Assembly: GCA_036419695.1 (NCBI GenBank)
Contig: CP143946.1
Location: 1,262,001 to 1,326,000 of the forward strand
Source: [Clostridium] symbiosum
GTDB lineage: Bacteria > Bacillota > Clostridia > Lachnospirales > Lachnospiraceae
DNA: 64,000 bases
Reading direction: 5' to 3'
The notes under the pieces were generated by a model. That model made no database searches. It was not told where the DNA came from and worked only from the letters and a program-made list of their open reading frames with translations. Position numbers and translations under genes: made by a program. Shown here piece by piece: positions 24,780 to 32,354 of the stretch (the first letter of the stretch is position 1; every line of letters starts with the position of its first letter).

Positions 24780-26576
24780 ATGGCAGAATCAATGGCAGGG
24801 CTGAAACGTTCCCACCGCTGTACGGAATTGTCCACCGCGAATATCGGTGAGACGGTGACGGTAATGGGCTGGGTTCAGAAGAGCCGAAATAAAGGCGGAA
24901 TTATTTTCGTGGATTTAAGGGACCGTTCCGGCCTCTTACAGATCATTTTTGAGGAATCGGACTGTGGAGCGGAGAGCTTTGCCAAGGCGGAGAAGCTCAG
25001 AAGTGAATTTGTTGTTGCCGTAACCGGTAAAGTGGAAGCACGTTCCGGCGCGGTCAATGAGAACCTGAAGACGGGAGAAATCGAGATCAGGGCCAACTCC
25101 CTGCGCGTGCTCGCCGAATCAGAGACGCCTCCTTTCCCGATTGAGGAGAATTCAAGGACCAAGGAAGAGCTTCGTCTGAAATACCGATACCTGGATCTCA
25201 GAAGGCCTGACCTTCAGAAAAATCTGATGATTCGAAGCCGGGTTGCCATCCTGACCAGAAAATTTTTGGCCGAGGAAGGTTTTCTGGAGATTGAGACACC
25301 GACGCTCATCAAGAGCACACCGGAGGGAGCACGCGACTATCTGGTGCCCAGCCGCGTTCATCCGGGCGAGTTTTATGCGCTTCCGCAGTCTCCGCAGCTT
25401 TTAAAGCAGCTCTTAATGTGCTCCGGTTATGACCGCTATTTCCAGATTGCAAGATGCTACCGTGATGAGGACCTCCGCGCGGACAGACAGCCTGAATTCA
25501 CACAGATCGATATGGAGCTTTCCTTCGTGGATGTGGAGGACGTGCTGGATGTCAACGAAAGACTGTTAAAGACCTTATTTAAAGAGATCTGCAACTATGA
25601 TCTGGAACTTCCAATCCAGAGAATGACATGGCACGAAGCGATGGAGCGCTATGGCTCCGATAAACCGGATCTTCGTTTTGGGATGGAGCTTAAAAACGTT
25701 TCAGAAGTGGTAAAGGACTGCCAGTTCGTCGTATTTAAGGGAGCATTGGAAAACGGCGGTTCCGTCCGTGGTATCAACGCCGAAGGACAGGGAGCGATGC
25801 CGCGTAAGAAGATTGACGCCCTCGTAGAGTATGCCAAAGGTTTTGGGGCCAAAGGCCTGGCTTACCTGGCAATCCAGGAAGACGGAAGCTATAAATCCTC
25901 TTTTGCAAAGTTCATGACCGGCGAGGAATTAGACGCCCTTGTAAAAGCCATGGACGGAAAACCGGGCGATCTGCTTCTGTTTGCCGCCGACAAGGACAAG
26001 GTGGTATTCGATGTGCTCGGAAATCTCCGCCTGGAACTGGCGAGACAGCTCGACCTTTTAAAGAAAGATGATTTTAAATTCCTCTGGGTAACGGAATTCC
26101 CGCTGTTTGAGTATTCCGAGGAGGATGAAAGATATGTGGCGGTGCATCATCCATTTACGATGCCGATGGAGGAGGACCTTCCTCTGATCGACACCGATCC
26201 GGGTGCGGTGCGCGCCAAAGCCTACGACATCGTGCTGAACGGTACGGAGATGGGCGGCGGTTCCGTCCGTATCCATCAGGCGGATGTACAGTCCAAGATG
26301 CTGGAAGTTCTGGGCTTCACACCGGAACGCGCGAACGAACAGTTCGGTTTCCTCTTAGAAGCGTTCAAATACGGCGTGCCGCCTCACGCAGGACTGGCTT
26401 ACGGCTTTGACCGTATGGTTATGCTGATGGTGGGAGCGGACAGCATCCGTGACGTCATTGCCTTCCCGAAGGTAAAGGACGCGTCCTGTCTGATGATGGA
26501 AGCGCCAGCATTGGTCGATGATAAACAGCTTGAAGAACTGAGCATTGCAGTTGCGATTGCCGGTACGGAAGAATAA
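24780..26576 (+). CDS. aspS: Aspartate-tRNA ligase
   Basis: This 598-residue bacterial-type AspRS has an N-terminal OB-fold anticodon domain (MGWVQKSRNKGGIIFVDLRDRSG), motif 1 (FLEIETPTLIKSTPEGARDYLVPSR), motif 2 (RYFQIARCYRDEDLRADRQPEFTQIDME), the bacterial insertion domain, and motif 3 (AGLAYGFDRMVMLMVG) near the end. It loads Asp onto tRNA-Asp. ATG 24780 follows AGGAGG (24763-24768); upstream in-frame ATG 24684 has no SD and would add 32 residues foreign to the family. A 60-bp palindrome after the gene probably terminates it. Confidence 0.95.
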   Translation: MAESMAGLKRSHRCTELSTANIGETVTVMGWVQKSRNKGGIIFVDLRDRSGLLQIIFEESDCGAESFAKAEKLRSEFVVAVTGKVEARSGAVNENLKTGEIEIRANSLRVLAESETPPFPIEENSRTKEELRLKYRYLDLRRPDLQKNLMIRSRVAILTRKFLAEEGFLEIETPTLIKSTPEGARDYLVPSRVHPGEFYALPQSPQLLKQLLMCSGYDRYFQIARCYRDEDLRADRQPEFTQIDMELSFVDVEDVLDVNERLLKTLFKEICNYDLELPIQRMTWHEAMERYGSDKPDLRFGMELKNVSEVVKDCQFVVFKGALENGGSVRGINAEGQGAMPRKKIDALVEYAKGFGAKGLAYLAIQEDGSYKSSFAKFMTGEELDALVKAMDGKPGDLLLFAADKDKVVFDVLGNLRLELARQLDLLKKDDFKFLWVTEFPLFEYSEEDERYVAVHHPFTMPMEEDLPLIDTDPGAVRAKAYDIVLNGTEMGGGSVRIHQADVQSKMLEVLGFTPERANEQFGFLLEAFKYGVPPHAGLAYGFDRMVMLMVGADSIRDVIAFPKVKDASCLMMEAPALVDDKQLEELSIAVAIAGTEE

Positions 26577-26663
26577 TGGAACAGTAATCTGTAGAATTCC
26601 GCCTACGTGATTTGAAATGAGGGTTACACCCTCTAACATCCGGTAAAAGGAAAATATAGTTTG

Positions 26664-26723
26664 TCGACAATCTGAAAGCTCCTGGTTTCTTAATAAAGAA
26701 ACCAGGAGCTTTCAGATTGTCGA
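26664..26723. terminator. Perfect 28-bp-stem bidirectional terminator
   Basis: TCGACAATCTGAAAGCTCCT... at 26664-26691 pairs without any mismatch with 26696-26723 around a 4-nt AATA loop. It sits between convergent genes (aspS on + and the membrane protein on -). No long T run follows, so the length of the stem must do the work. Confidence 0.75.
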
Positions 26724-26781
26724 GATACTGTGGCCCGTAGGTGAACGATCTGCACGGTGAGCATATCCCAGTTGGAGCACG

Positions 26782-27252
26782 CTATTTCCCGGACATGAGG
26801 TATTTCACAATGTAATGGTAGGCGAGAACCGTATAAATGGGCATTACCACAATATAAGATGCAATATTGAATAAGGTGAAATTGTAATAGTTTGAAATTT
26901 CCCCATACTCCAGCAGATACCGGCACAGGATTCCAAGGATGGTCAGCATCAGGGTGATGGGATAGATTACTTTCTCTTTCTCAGGACCATAAACCCCGGC
27001 GAATCCCAGGCCTATTATGCCGTAGGATGCGATTAGCAGATATAATTTTGCGCTGTCGAGCGGAAACAGATCACTTCTGATTGGGAATGTAAAACATCCG
27101 GCAAAGGCCACGTAAAAAAACAGCACCGCCTTGACAACAGCAGGGCGTCTTTGCAAAAAGTTATCTGCATGTCCGGCCGTTCTGCTTCCGGCCCAAAAAC
27201 AGATTGCGACGGTCAGCACGGCCATCAGGATAAAAAACAGAATGACGGCCAT
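26782..27252 (-). CDS. Integral membrane protein of unknown function
   Basis: I do not recognise this 156-residue protein. It has five hydrophobic segments (about 3-20, 40-57, 68-86, 95-113 and 125-150) joined by short polar loops, and no cysteine or charged motif that suggests a catalytic role. AAGGAGG on the minus strand lies 7 nt before the ATG, so it is a real gene. It stands alone, convergent with aspS and divergent from the rpiR-like gene. Confidence 0.7.
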   Translation of the reverse strand: MAVILFFILMAVLTVAICFWAGSRTAGHADNFLQRRPAVVKAVLFFYVAFAGCFTFPIRSDLFPLDSAKLYLLIASYGIIGLGFAGVYGPEKEKVIYPITLMLTILGILCRYLLEYGEISNYYNFTLFNIASYIVVMPIYTVLAYHYIVKYLMSGK

Positions 27253-27442
27253 ATAACACCTCCTTCAAAATTAGGGTTGTATAGAAGTATATCACAAATC
27301 AAAGCGGAAATACAGAGATGATATGGAGCCGCGGTACAGTTCATAAAAGTGGGAGAGAAATATAGTTTGTTTTGCCTCTATAACGGCGGCATGCAGGTAG
27401 GCTGTGCTGCAAATAAAAATGTTTTTTGAGTATTCTTAATTG
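27253..27442. other. Intergenic stretch between the membrane protein and rpiR promoters
   Basis: No gene, repeat or clear structure is seen. It is AT-rich and probably holds the minus-strand promoter of the membrane protein, which I cannot place with confidence. Confidence 0.4.
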
Positions 27443-27471
27443 TTGAAAACTATTTTCTGATATGATATAGT
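27443..27471 (+). promoter_or_regulatory. Upstream promoter of the RpiR-family regulator
   Basis: TTGAAA (27443-27448) and TATAGT (27466-27471), 17-bp spacer. It would give a leader of about 230 nt. Confidence 0.55.
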
Positions 27472-27577
27472 GGAAGCAGTAGGAGTTTCATGCAAAAGGC
27501 AGGAAAACACCTCGCAAAATACTGCCTGTGGACAGTGACCAATATTTCCAAATACTGGGAAAAAGTTGGCTGTACAG

Positions 27578-27606
27578 TTGAATGATCCCATGATTAAAGT
27601 TATAAT
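27578..27606 (+). promoter_or_regulatory. Proximal promoter of the RpiR-family regulator
   Basis: TTGAAT (27578-27583) and TATAAT (27601-27606), 17-bp spacer, about 100 bp before the start codon. The leader contains no strong SD except GGGATGG. Confidence 0.6.
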
Positions 27607-27705
27607 AGATACATAAATAAGAGGTTTGCACAGGGATCGGCCCGGTGGGAATTTCCGGGGGAAACTGCATTTCGGCAGATTATAAAAAAACGGGATGGTA
27701 CGCAT

Positions 27706-28560
27706 ATGAGCAAAGAATTTCTGACAAGAATAAGAGCTTCTTCAAATCAATTTACAAAGGCTGAAAAGAAGGTGGCAGATTTTGTGCTGCAGAATCCAAA
27801 GAAAGTTTTGTTCATGTCCATCACGGATCTGGCGGAAGCATGCGATGTGGGAGATACCAGCGTTTTCCGCTTCTGCAAGACGATGGAACTGAAGGGATAC
27901 CAGGAATTTAAGATGATGCTTTCCCTGGATCTGGGAGACGAGGGGAAGAAGCATAACCAGTTTACCGGGGATGTGGAACTTGACGATACATTTATGGAGC
28001 TGTCCCAGAAGGTTTTGAATACCAATATATCGGCTCTGCAGGAGACCTATTCCCTGCTGGATCGTGAGACTTTTGAGAGGGCGATCAATATTCTGGACGG
28101 AGCCAGGAAAATTTATTTTTTCGGTGTAGGAGCCAGTGGCCTGACGGCCATGAAGGCGATGAATAAATTTCTGCGCATTGAACCGAAGGTGTACTGTCTG
28201 CAGGATTCCCATATGCAGGCCATGGCGGCTTCCACACTGGGACCAGGGGATGCGGCAGTCATGATATCTTACTCGGGAGCCACGAAGGATACAATCCAGG
28301 TGGCCGAGATTGCCAGAAAGGCAGGCGCCAGCACCATCTGCATCACCCGTTTTGTCAAATCCCCGCTGACCTCATTTTCCGACGTTACGCTCCTGTGCGG
28401 GGCAAACGAGGGACCGCTTCAGGGAGGTTCCACCTCTGCTGAGATCAGTCAGTTATTTCTGATCGATTTGGTATATACGGAATACTACCGCCGTCATTTT
28501 GAAAACTGCCGCGACAATAACCAGAAAACTTCAGGAGCTGTTCTGGAAAAGCTTTGCTAG
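27706..28560 (+). CDS. RpiR/MurR family transcriptional regulator (HTH-SIS)
   Basis: This 284-residue protein has an N-terminal RpiR-type HTH (FTKAEKKVADFVLQNPKKVLFMSITDLAEAC, recognition helix around VGDTSVFRFCKTMELKGYQEFK, about residues 15-75) and a C-terminal SIS sugar-isomerase fold (FFGVGASGLTAMKAMNKFLRI, then MISYSGATKDTIQVAEIAR, about 115-260). The family senses phosphorylated sugars. Two promoters precede it and a terminator follows. It lies directly upstream of the HisD-SDR-ADH-symporter operon and is a possible regulator of it, which is inference from position only. Confidence 0.9.
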   Translation: MSKEFLTRIRASSNQFTKAEKKVADFVLQNPKKVLFMSITDLAEACDVGDTSVFRFCKTMELKGYQEFKMMLSLDLGDEGKKHNQFTGDVELDDTFMELSQKVLNTNISALQETYSLLDRETFERAINILDGARKIYFFGVGASGLTAMKAMNKFLRIEPKVYCLQDSHMQAMAASTLGPGDAAVMISYSGATKDTIQVAEIARKAGASTICITRFVKSPLTSFSDVTLLCGANEGPLQGGSTSAEISQLFLIDLVYTEYYRRHFENCRDNNQKTSGAVLEKLC

Positions 28561-28663
28561 AGCGCAGAGGGTGGGAATGAATTTTCAATCTTGCTTCAGG
28601 CGCTTTTGCCGGTTGGAAAGAATGGACAGGATGAAACGAATAATCGAATAATGATAAACAGAT

Positions 28664-28700
28664 AAGAGTCCGGGGCCTATGGCCGCCGGACTCTTGTTGT
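28664..28700 (+). terminator. Terminator after the RpiR-family gene
   Basis: AAGAGTCCGG (28664-28673) pairs with CCGGACTCTT (28686-28695) around a 12-nt loop, followed by a short mixed T-rich end. Confidence 0.65.
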
Positions 28701-28812
28701 ATGGTAGAAAAGTTCTGAGCTCTTTTTAAATCACATTATCAAATCCTTAATTTGTCACAAAAGTCTGATGATAGTTAAAAAGATGATATAGTAATTAATA
28801 ATCAGATAAAAA

Positions 28813-29040
28813 AACCTGACCTCAGGGGACAGGTTTGGAATTGATTAAATTATCTAATAACATATATATTGTACTTGAAAAGAATAAAAATATTGTTTAG
28901 TGATTTTACTTGTCAGATAATATCGGGGGATGTACCTGGCAAAAATCAAAAATAATAAGCTTGACCTGTCCCCAAAGTACACGGATATACTTTGATTAAA
29001 GGCGGTAAAACACTTTGACCCGTGTCTTTTATCACCGCCT
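28813..29040. repeat. Nested inverted repeats upstream of the hisD operon
   Basis: This otherwise empty AT-rich stretch holds AACCTG / CAGGTT (28813-28835), a long-range inverted repeat GGGGACAGGT (28825-28834) / ACCTGTCCCC (28964-28973), a 7-bp dyad CAAAGTA / TACTTTG (28973-28994) and a hairpin AAAGGCGGT / ACCGCCT (28998-29040) like the one at 1434-1473. The 150-bp AT-rich core between GGGGACAGGT arms has the shape of a small non-autonomous insertion. The CAAAGTA dyad could be an operator of the downstream operon. Confidence 0.45.
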
Positions 29041-29122
29041 GCAGAGATACGGACGGGAGCGCTCCGCCGATGACAGAAAAATGATAAAGAAACGATAAAA
29101 TTTATAAGGAGGATAAGGAAAG

Positions 29123-30397
29123 ATGAGGATGTACAAGGAGGCAGCACGTAAGACTTATGAACGCAGCCAGGAAGTGACGGAACTGGTGGGCGGCATTATC
29201 GAGAATGTCAAACGCAGAGGGGATCAGGAAATCCTGGAGTTGACGAAAAAATTCGACGGGATAGAGATGGACTCTGTGAAAGTGGGAAGAGAGGAGATTG
29301 AGAAGGCCTATACTCGCATTTCACAGGACACGGTTGAGGCTATTAGAAATGCCGCCGCACAGATACGTTTCTTTGCCGAAAAACAGTTGGAATGTATGAC
29401 CCCTCTGACAACGGCGTCGCCGGTGGCCGGAGTGACGCTGGGACACCGCCTGATTCCGGTTGAAACGGTAGGCGCCTACGTGCCGGCGGGACGCTATCCG
29501 CTTCCGAGTACCGCACTGATGCTGGCAATTCCGGCAAAAGTGGCGGGCGTCAGAAAAGTAGTAGCCTGCAGCCCGGCGGCTAAGGGATATGGGACCATCC
29601 ACCCGGCTGTCCTGGCGGCGATGGACATTGCCGGAATTGATGAGATTTACTGTACCGGAGGGGCGCAGGCGATTGCCGCCATGGCATACGGAACGGAGAC
29701 CGTACAGAAGGTTGATCTGATAGCAGGGCCGGGAAATAAGTTCGTGACCGAGGCCAAGAGACAGGTTCTCGGCAATGTCGGAATCGACAGCCTGGCGGGA
29801 CCGAGTGAGGTGCTTGTGATTGCCGATGAACTGGCGAATCCGAGGTATACGGCCATTGACCTGCTGGCCCAGAGCGAGCACGATCCCAATGCAAGGGCAA
29901 CGCTCATCACCACTTCGGAGCAGTTTGCCGGAAAAGTGCTGGAAGCTCTTTACACGTTTGCCGATGAACTGTCCACCGGGGAGACGGCGAAAAAATCGTG
30001 GGAGGACAACGGAACCATTATTATTGCCGACTCCCTGGAGGAGGCAATTGCAATTTCCGACGATATTGCGCCGGAGCACCTGGAAGTACATACACACAAC
30101 AGTGATGCGGTGGCCGCGAAGCTTCGGAATTTCGGTTCCCTCTTTATCGGGGAATATACGCCCGTTGCATTCGGTGATTACTGTTCCGGAACCAACCATA
30201 CGCTTCCGACGATGGCCACGGCCAAGTATTCGAACGGAGTCTGGGTCGGAACATTTTTAAAAACATCCTTCACCCAGCATATCTCAAAGGAAGGATGCAG
30301 CAACCTGTCCAAAACATGTGTGCAGCTCGCAGGGGAGGAAGGCCTGTTTGCCCATCAGAAATCGGTACTGGTACGTGTGGAGCAGATGATAAGCTGA
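29123..30397 (+). CDS. hisD: Histidinol dehydrogenase family protein (probably catabolic)
   Basis: This 424-residue protein is a full HisD-family NAD-dependent dehydrogenase. The Zn ligands and catalytic residues of HisD are all present: Gln and His in LLAQSEHDPNA (about 258-262), Glu-His in APEHLEVH (about 322-323), Asp in FGDYCSGTNHTLPT (about 356) and His in GLFAHQKSV (about 414). No other histidine biosynthesis gene is nearby. It heads an operon with an SDR, a zinc alcohol dehydrogenase and a sodium symporter. HisD relatives such as HpsN oxidise the alcohol group of sulfopropanediol to a carboxylate in similar settings, so a catabolic two-step alcohol oxidation is likely. AAGGAGG lies 9 nt before the ATG. 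Confidence 0.85.
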   Translation: MRMYKEAARKTYERSQEVTELVGGIIENVKRRGDQEILELTKKFDGIEMDSVKVGREEIEKAYTRISQDTVEAIRNAAAQIRFFAEKQLECMTPLTTASPVAGVTLGHRLIPVETVGAYVPAGRYPLPSTALMLAIPAKVAGVRKVVACSPAAKGYGTIHPAVLAAMDIAGIDEIYCTGGAQAIAAMAYGTETVQKVDLIAGPGNKFVTEAKRQVLGNVGIDSLAGPSEVLVIADELANPRYTAIDLLAQSEHDPNARATLITTSEQFAGKVLEALYTFADELSTGETAKKSWEDNGTIIIADSLEEAIAISDDIAPEHLEVHTHNSDAVAAKLRNFGSLFIGEYTPVAFGDYCSGTNHTLPTMATAKYSNGVWVGTFLKTSFTQHISKEGCSNLSKTCVQLAGEEGLFAHQKSVLVRVEQMIS

Positions 30398-30414
30398 AAA
30401 AAAGGAGGACTTAT

Positions 30415-31191
30415 ATGAATATTCTTCAGGGGAAAAATATTTTTGACGTAGAGGGAAAGGTGGTTCTTGTTACAGGAGCGGCGATGGGACTGGGAGAGGG
30501 ATATGCCCATATTTTCGCAGAATCGGGATGCAGGGTGGCATGTGCGGACATCAATGAGGAGCAGGTAAAACAGACGGCGGAGGACATCAGAAGCCAGGGA
30601 GGGGAGGCGGCGGCCTTTGTGGTGGATGTGACCAGGCAGGACAGCATCAAAGGCATGGTAAAAGCCATCCTTGAAACATATGGCAGGATAGATGTGCTTG
30701 TCAATAATGCCGGTGTGGAGCATATAGAGCCTTTTGTTGAAGTGAGTGAGAAACACTACGACTTTATCACGGGCGTCAACTTAAAGGGCGTGTTTTTTGT
30801 AGCGCAGGAAGTGGCAAAAGTGATGAAGGCAAACGGCGGAGGGAAGATCATCAATATCGGTTCCCTGGGAAGCTATATCGGCCTGGCCGAATCCAGCGTA
30901 TACTGTACCACCAAAGGAGGAGTCATCCAGATGTCGAAGACGCTCTCGATTGAACTGGGGCCGGACCATATCCAGGTGAACTGTATCGCGCCGGGATACT
31001 TTATCACACCGATGACAAAACCGTTTTATGACGATCCGGAACACCGCGCCTGGATTGAGAGCCGGATTCCGCTCCATGAGTGGGGAACCGTAGCCGATCT
31101 GGCGGGCCCGATGCTGTTCCTTGCCTCCTCGGCCAGCGACTATATTACAGGCATCACAATCAAGGTGGACGGCGGCTGGCTGGCAAGCTGA
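30415..31191 (+). CDS. Short-chain dehydrogenase/reductase
   Basis: This 258-residue classical SDR has the cofactor motif TGAAMGLGEG (about 20-29), an acidic residue in ADINEEQ after strand 2 (NAD preference), NNAG (about 90-93), the catalytic Ser in NIGSLGS, and YCTTK (Tyr-X3-Lys, about 157-161). AAGGAGG precedes ATG 30415. It lies 17 nt after the HisD-like gene and 22 nt before the zinc alcohol dehydrogenase, so it probably takes part in one pathway of stepwise alcohol oxidation or epimerisation. Substrate unknown. Confidence 0.9.
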   Translation: MNILQGKNIFDVEGKVVLVTGAAMGLGEGYAHIFAESGCRVACADINEEQVKQTAEDIRSQGGEAAAFVVDVTRQDSIKGMVKAILETYGRIDVLVNNAGVEHIEPFVEVSEKHYDFITGVNLKGVFFVAQEVAKVMKANGGGKIINIGSLGSYIGLAESSVYCTTKGGVIQMSKTLSIELGPDHIQVNCIAPGYFITPMTKPFYDDPEHRAWIESRIPLHEWGTVADLAGPMLFLASSASDYITGITIKVDGGWLAS

Positions 31192-31213
31192 TAAGAGAGG
31201 AGGCAGGAGTGAA

Positions 31214-32203
31214 ATGAAGGCTCTCAGGTTTTATGGGATTCACGATTTGAGGACGGAGGAAACGGAGCTCCCGGAGTACGGGGAAGATGAGGCGCTGGTT
31301 AAAATAGCCTACGCCGGTATCTGCGGTTCCGATCTTCACATCTATAACAAGGGGATGTTCATTCAGAACATACCCGAAACAATGGGCCATGAATTTGACG
31401 GGGTGATTGAAAAGACAGGCTCCGGGGTTAAAAATTTCAAACCGGGCGACAAGGTGACGGCTAACCCCATGGTTCCGTGCGGCAAATGTCCGAGCTGTCT
31501 GAAGGGGAGCTACAATACATGTGCGGCGCTGGGATTTATCGGGGAGGTTTCACAAGGATGTTTTGCGCAGTACATTGCGGTAAAAGAAGAAAAGCTAATC
31601 CGTGTTCCGGATTCTGCCGATTTGAAACAGATTGCCCTGTCGGAGCCGCTTGCCGTAGCCGTAAATATCTGCCGCAGGGCGTCGTTTAAACCGGGTGACC
31701 GGATCGCCCTGATCGGGGCTGGCCCCATCGGCCTTCTAACGATTGCCCTGGCAAAGCAGGTATACGGGGTGGATGACATTACGGCGGTGGATTTGTCGGA
31801 GAGCCGCCTCAAGCTGGCGGTAAAGCTCGGGGCATCAAAGGCCGTGCAAAAACCGAATGAAAATGACCGGTTTAACAAGGTGATTGAGGCCGCGGGAGCG
31901 CCTGCCACTTTTGCAATGGCTGCGGAGCACGTGGAGGCGAACGGATTTCTCTATGTCGTCAGCATTTTTGAAAAAGATTTTATATTTGACATTAACGCTC
32001 TGGTGGCCGGACAGGTTACACTGGTTGGCTGCAATGTGTACACCGATGAGGATTTAAGGGAGGCGGTTTCCCTTATCGCAGAAAAACGTGTGGATATCAG
32101 CCCCGTTATTACCGGCGAATATACATTAGAGGAGGGCAAAAAGGCGTTTGAACTTCTGAGTTCTGTGGATAAGAGCGCGGCAAAAATCCTGTTCAGGATG
32201 TGA
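31214..32203 (+). CDS. Zinc-dependent medium-chain alcohol dehydrogenase
   Basis: This 329-residue MDR-family dehydrogenase resembles sorbitol, threonine and galactitol dehydrogenases. Catalytic zinc ligands are Cys in GICGSDLH (about 36-41) and His-Glu in MGHEFDG (about 61-64). Structural zinc cysteines lie in PCGKCPSCLKGSYNTC, and the Rossmann motif is IGAGPIGLL. It is slightly shorter than the usual 340-350 residues. It oxidises a secondary alcohol of a polyol or amino alcohol, and its place in the operon between an SDR and a symporter fits polyol-type catabolism. Confidence 0.9.
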   Translation: MKALRFYGIHDLRTEETELPEYGEDEALVKIAYAGICGSDLHIYNKGMFIQNIPETMGHEFDGVIEKTGSGVKNFKPGDKVTANPMVPCGKCPSCLKGSYNTCAALGFIGEVSQGCFAQYIAVKEEKLIRVPDSADLKQIALSEPLAVAVNICRRASFKPGDRIALIGAGPIGLLTIALAKQVYGVDDITAVDLSESRLKLAVKLGASKAVQKPNENDRFNKVIEAAGAPATFAMAAEHVEANGFLYVVSIFEKDFIFDINALVAGQVTLVGCNVYTDEDLREAVSLIAEKRVDISPVITGEYTLEEGKKAFELLSSVDKSAAKILFRM

Positions 32204-32218
32204 GAGAGGAGAAAACAG

Positions 32219-32335
32219 ATGGAAGGAACTTTATTTTTGGGATATCCGGCCAGCACCGGTATTTTGATTCTTGGAACAATCGTGATTGCTGCAATTGCCA
32301 CTTTTACATTTTATAAGGGCTGGTGGAAACTGTAG
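32219..32335 (+). CDS. 38-residue single-helix membrane peptide next to the symporter
   Basis: This small gene starts with ATG 32219 after the SD GAGAGGAG and ends with TAG 32333-32335. The product has a short polar start, a single strongly hydrophobic helix (about 13-30, ILILGTIVIAAIATFTF) and a KGWWKL end. It lies between the alcohol dehydrogenase (15 nt after its stop) and the sodium:solute symporter (19 nt before its start). Small accessory peptides encoded before SSS-family symporters are known, and this probably associates with the transporter in the membrane. Confidence 0.72.
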   Translation: MEGTLFLGYPASTGILILGTIVIAAIATFTFYKGWWKL

Positions 32336-32354
32336 GTTAAAAAGGAGGTAAAGT

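Noticed and set aside
29123..30397. Histidine biosynthesis operon
   Set aside because: Only the HisD-family gene is present; the neighbours are dehydrogenases and a symporter, not his genes.
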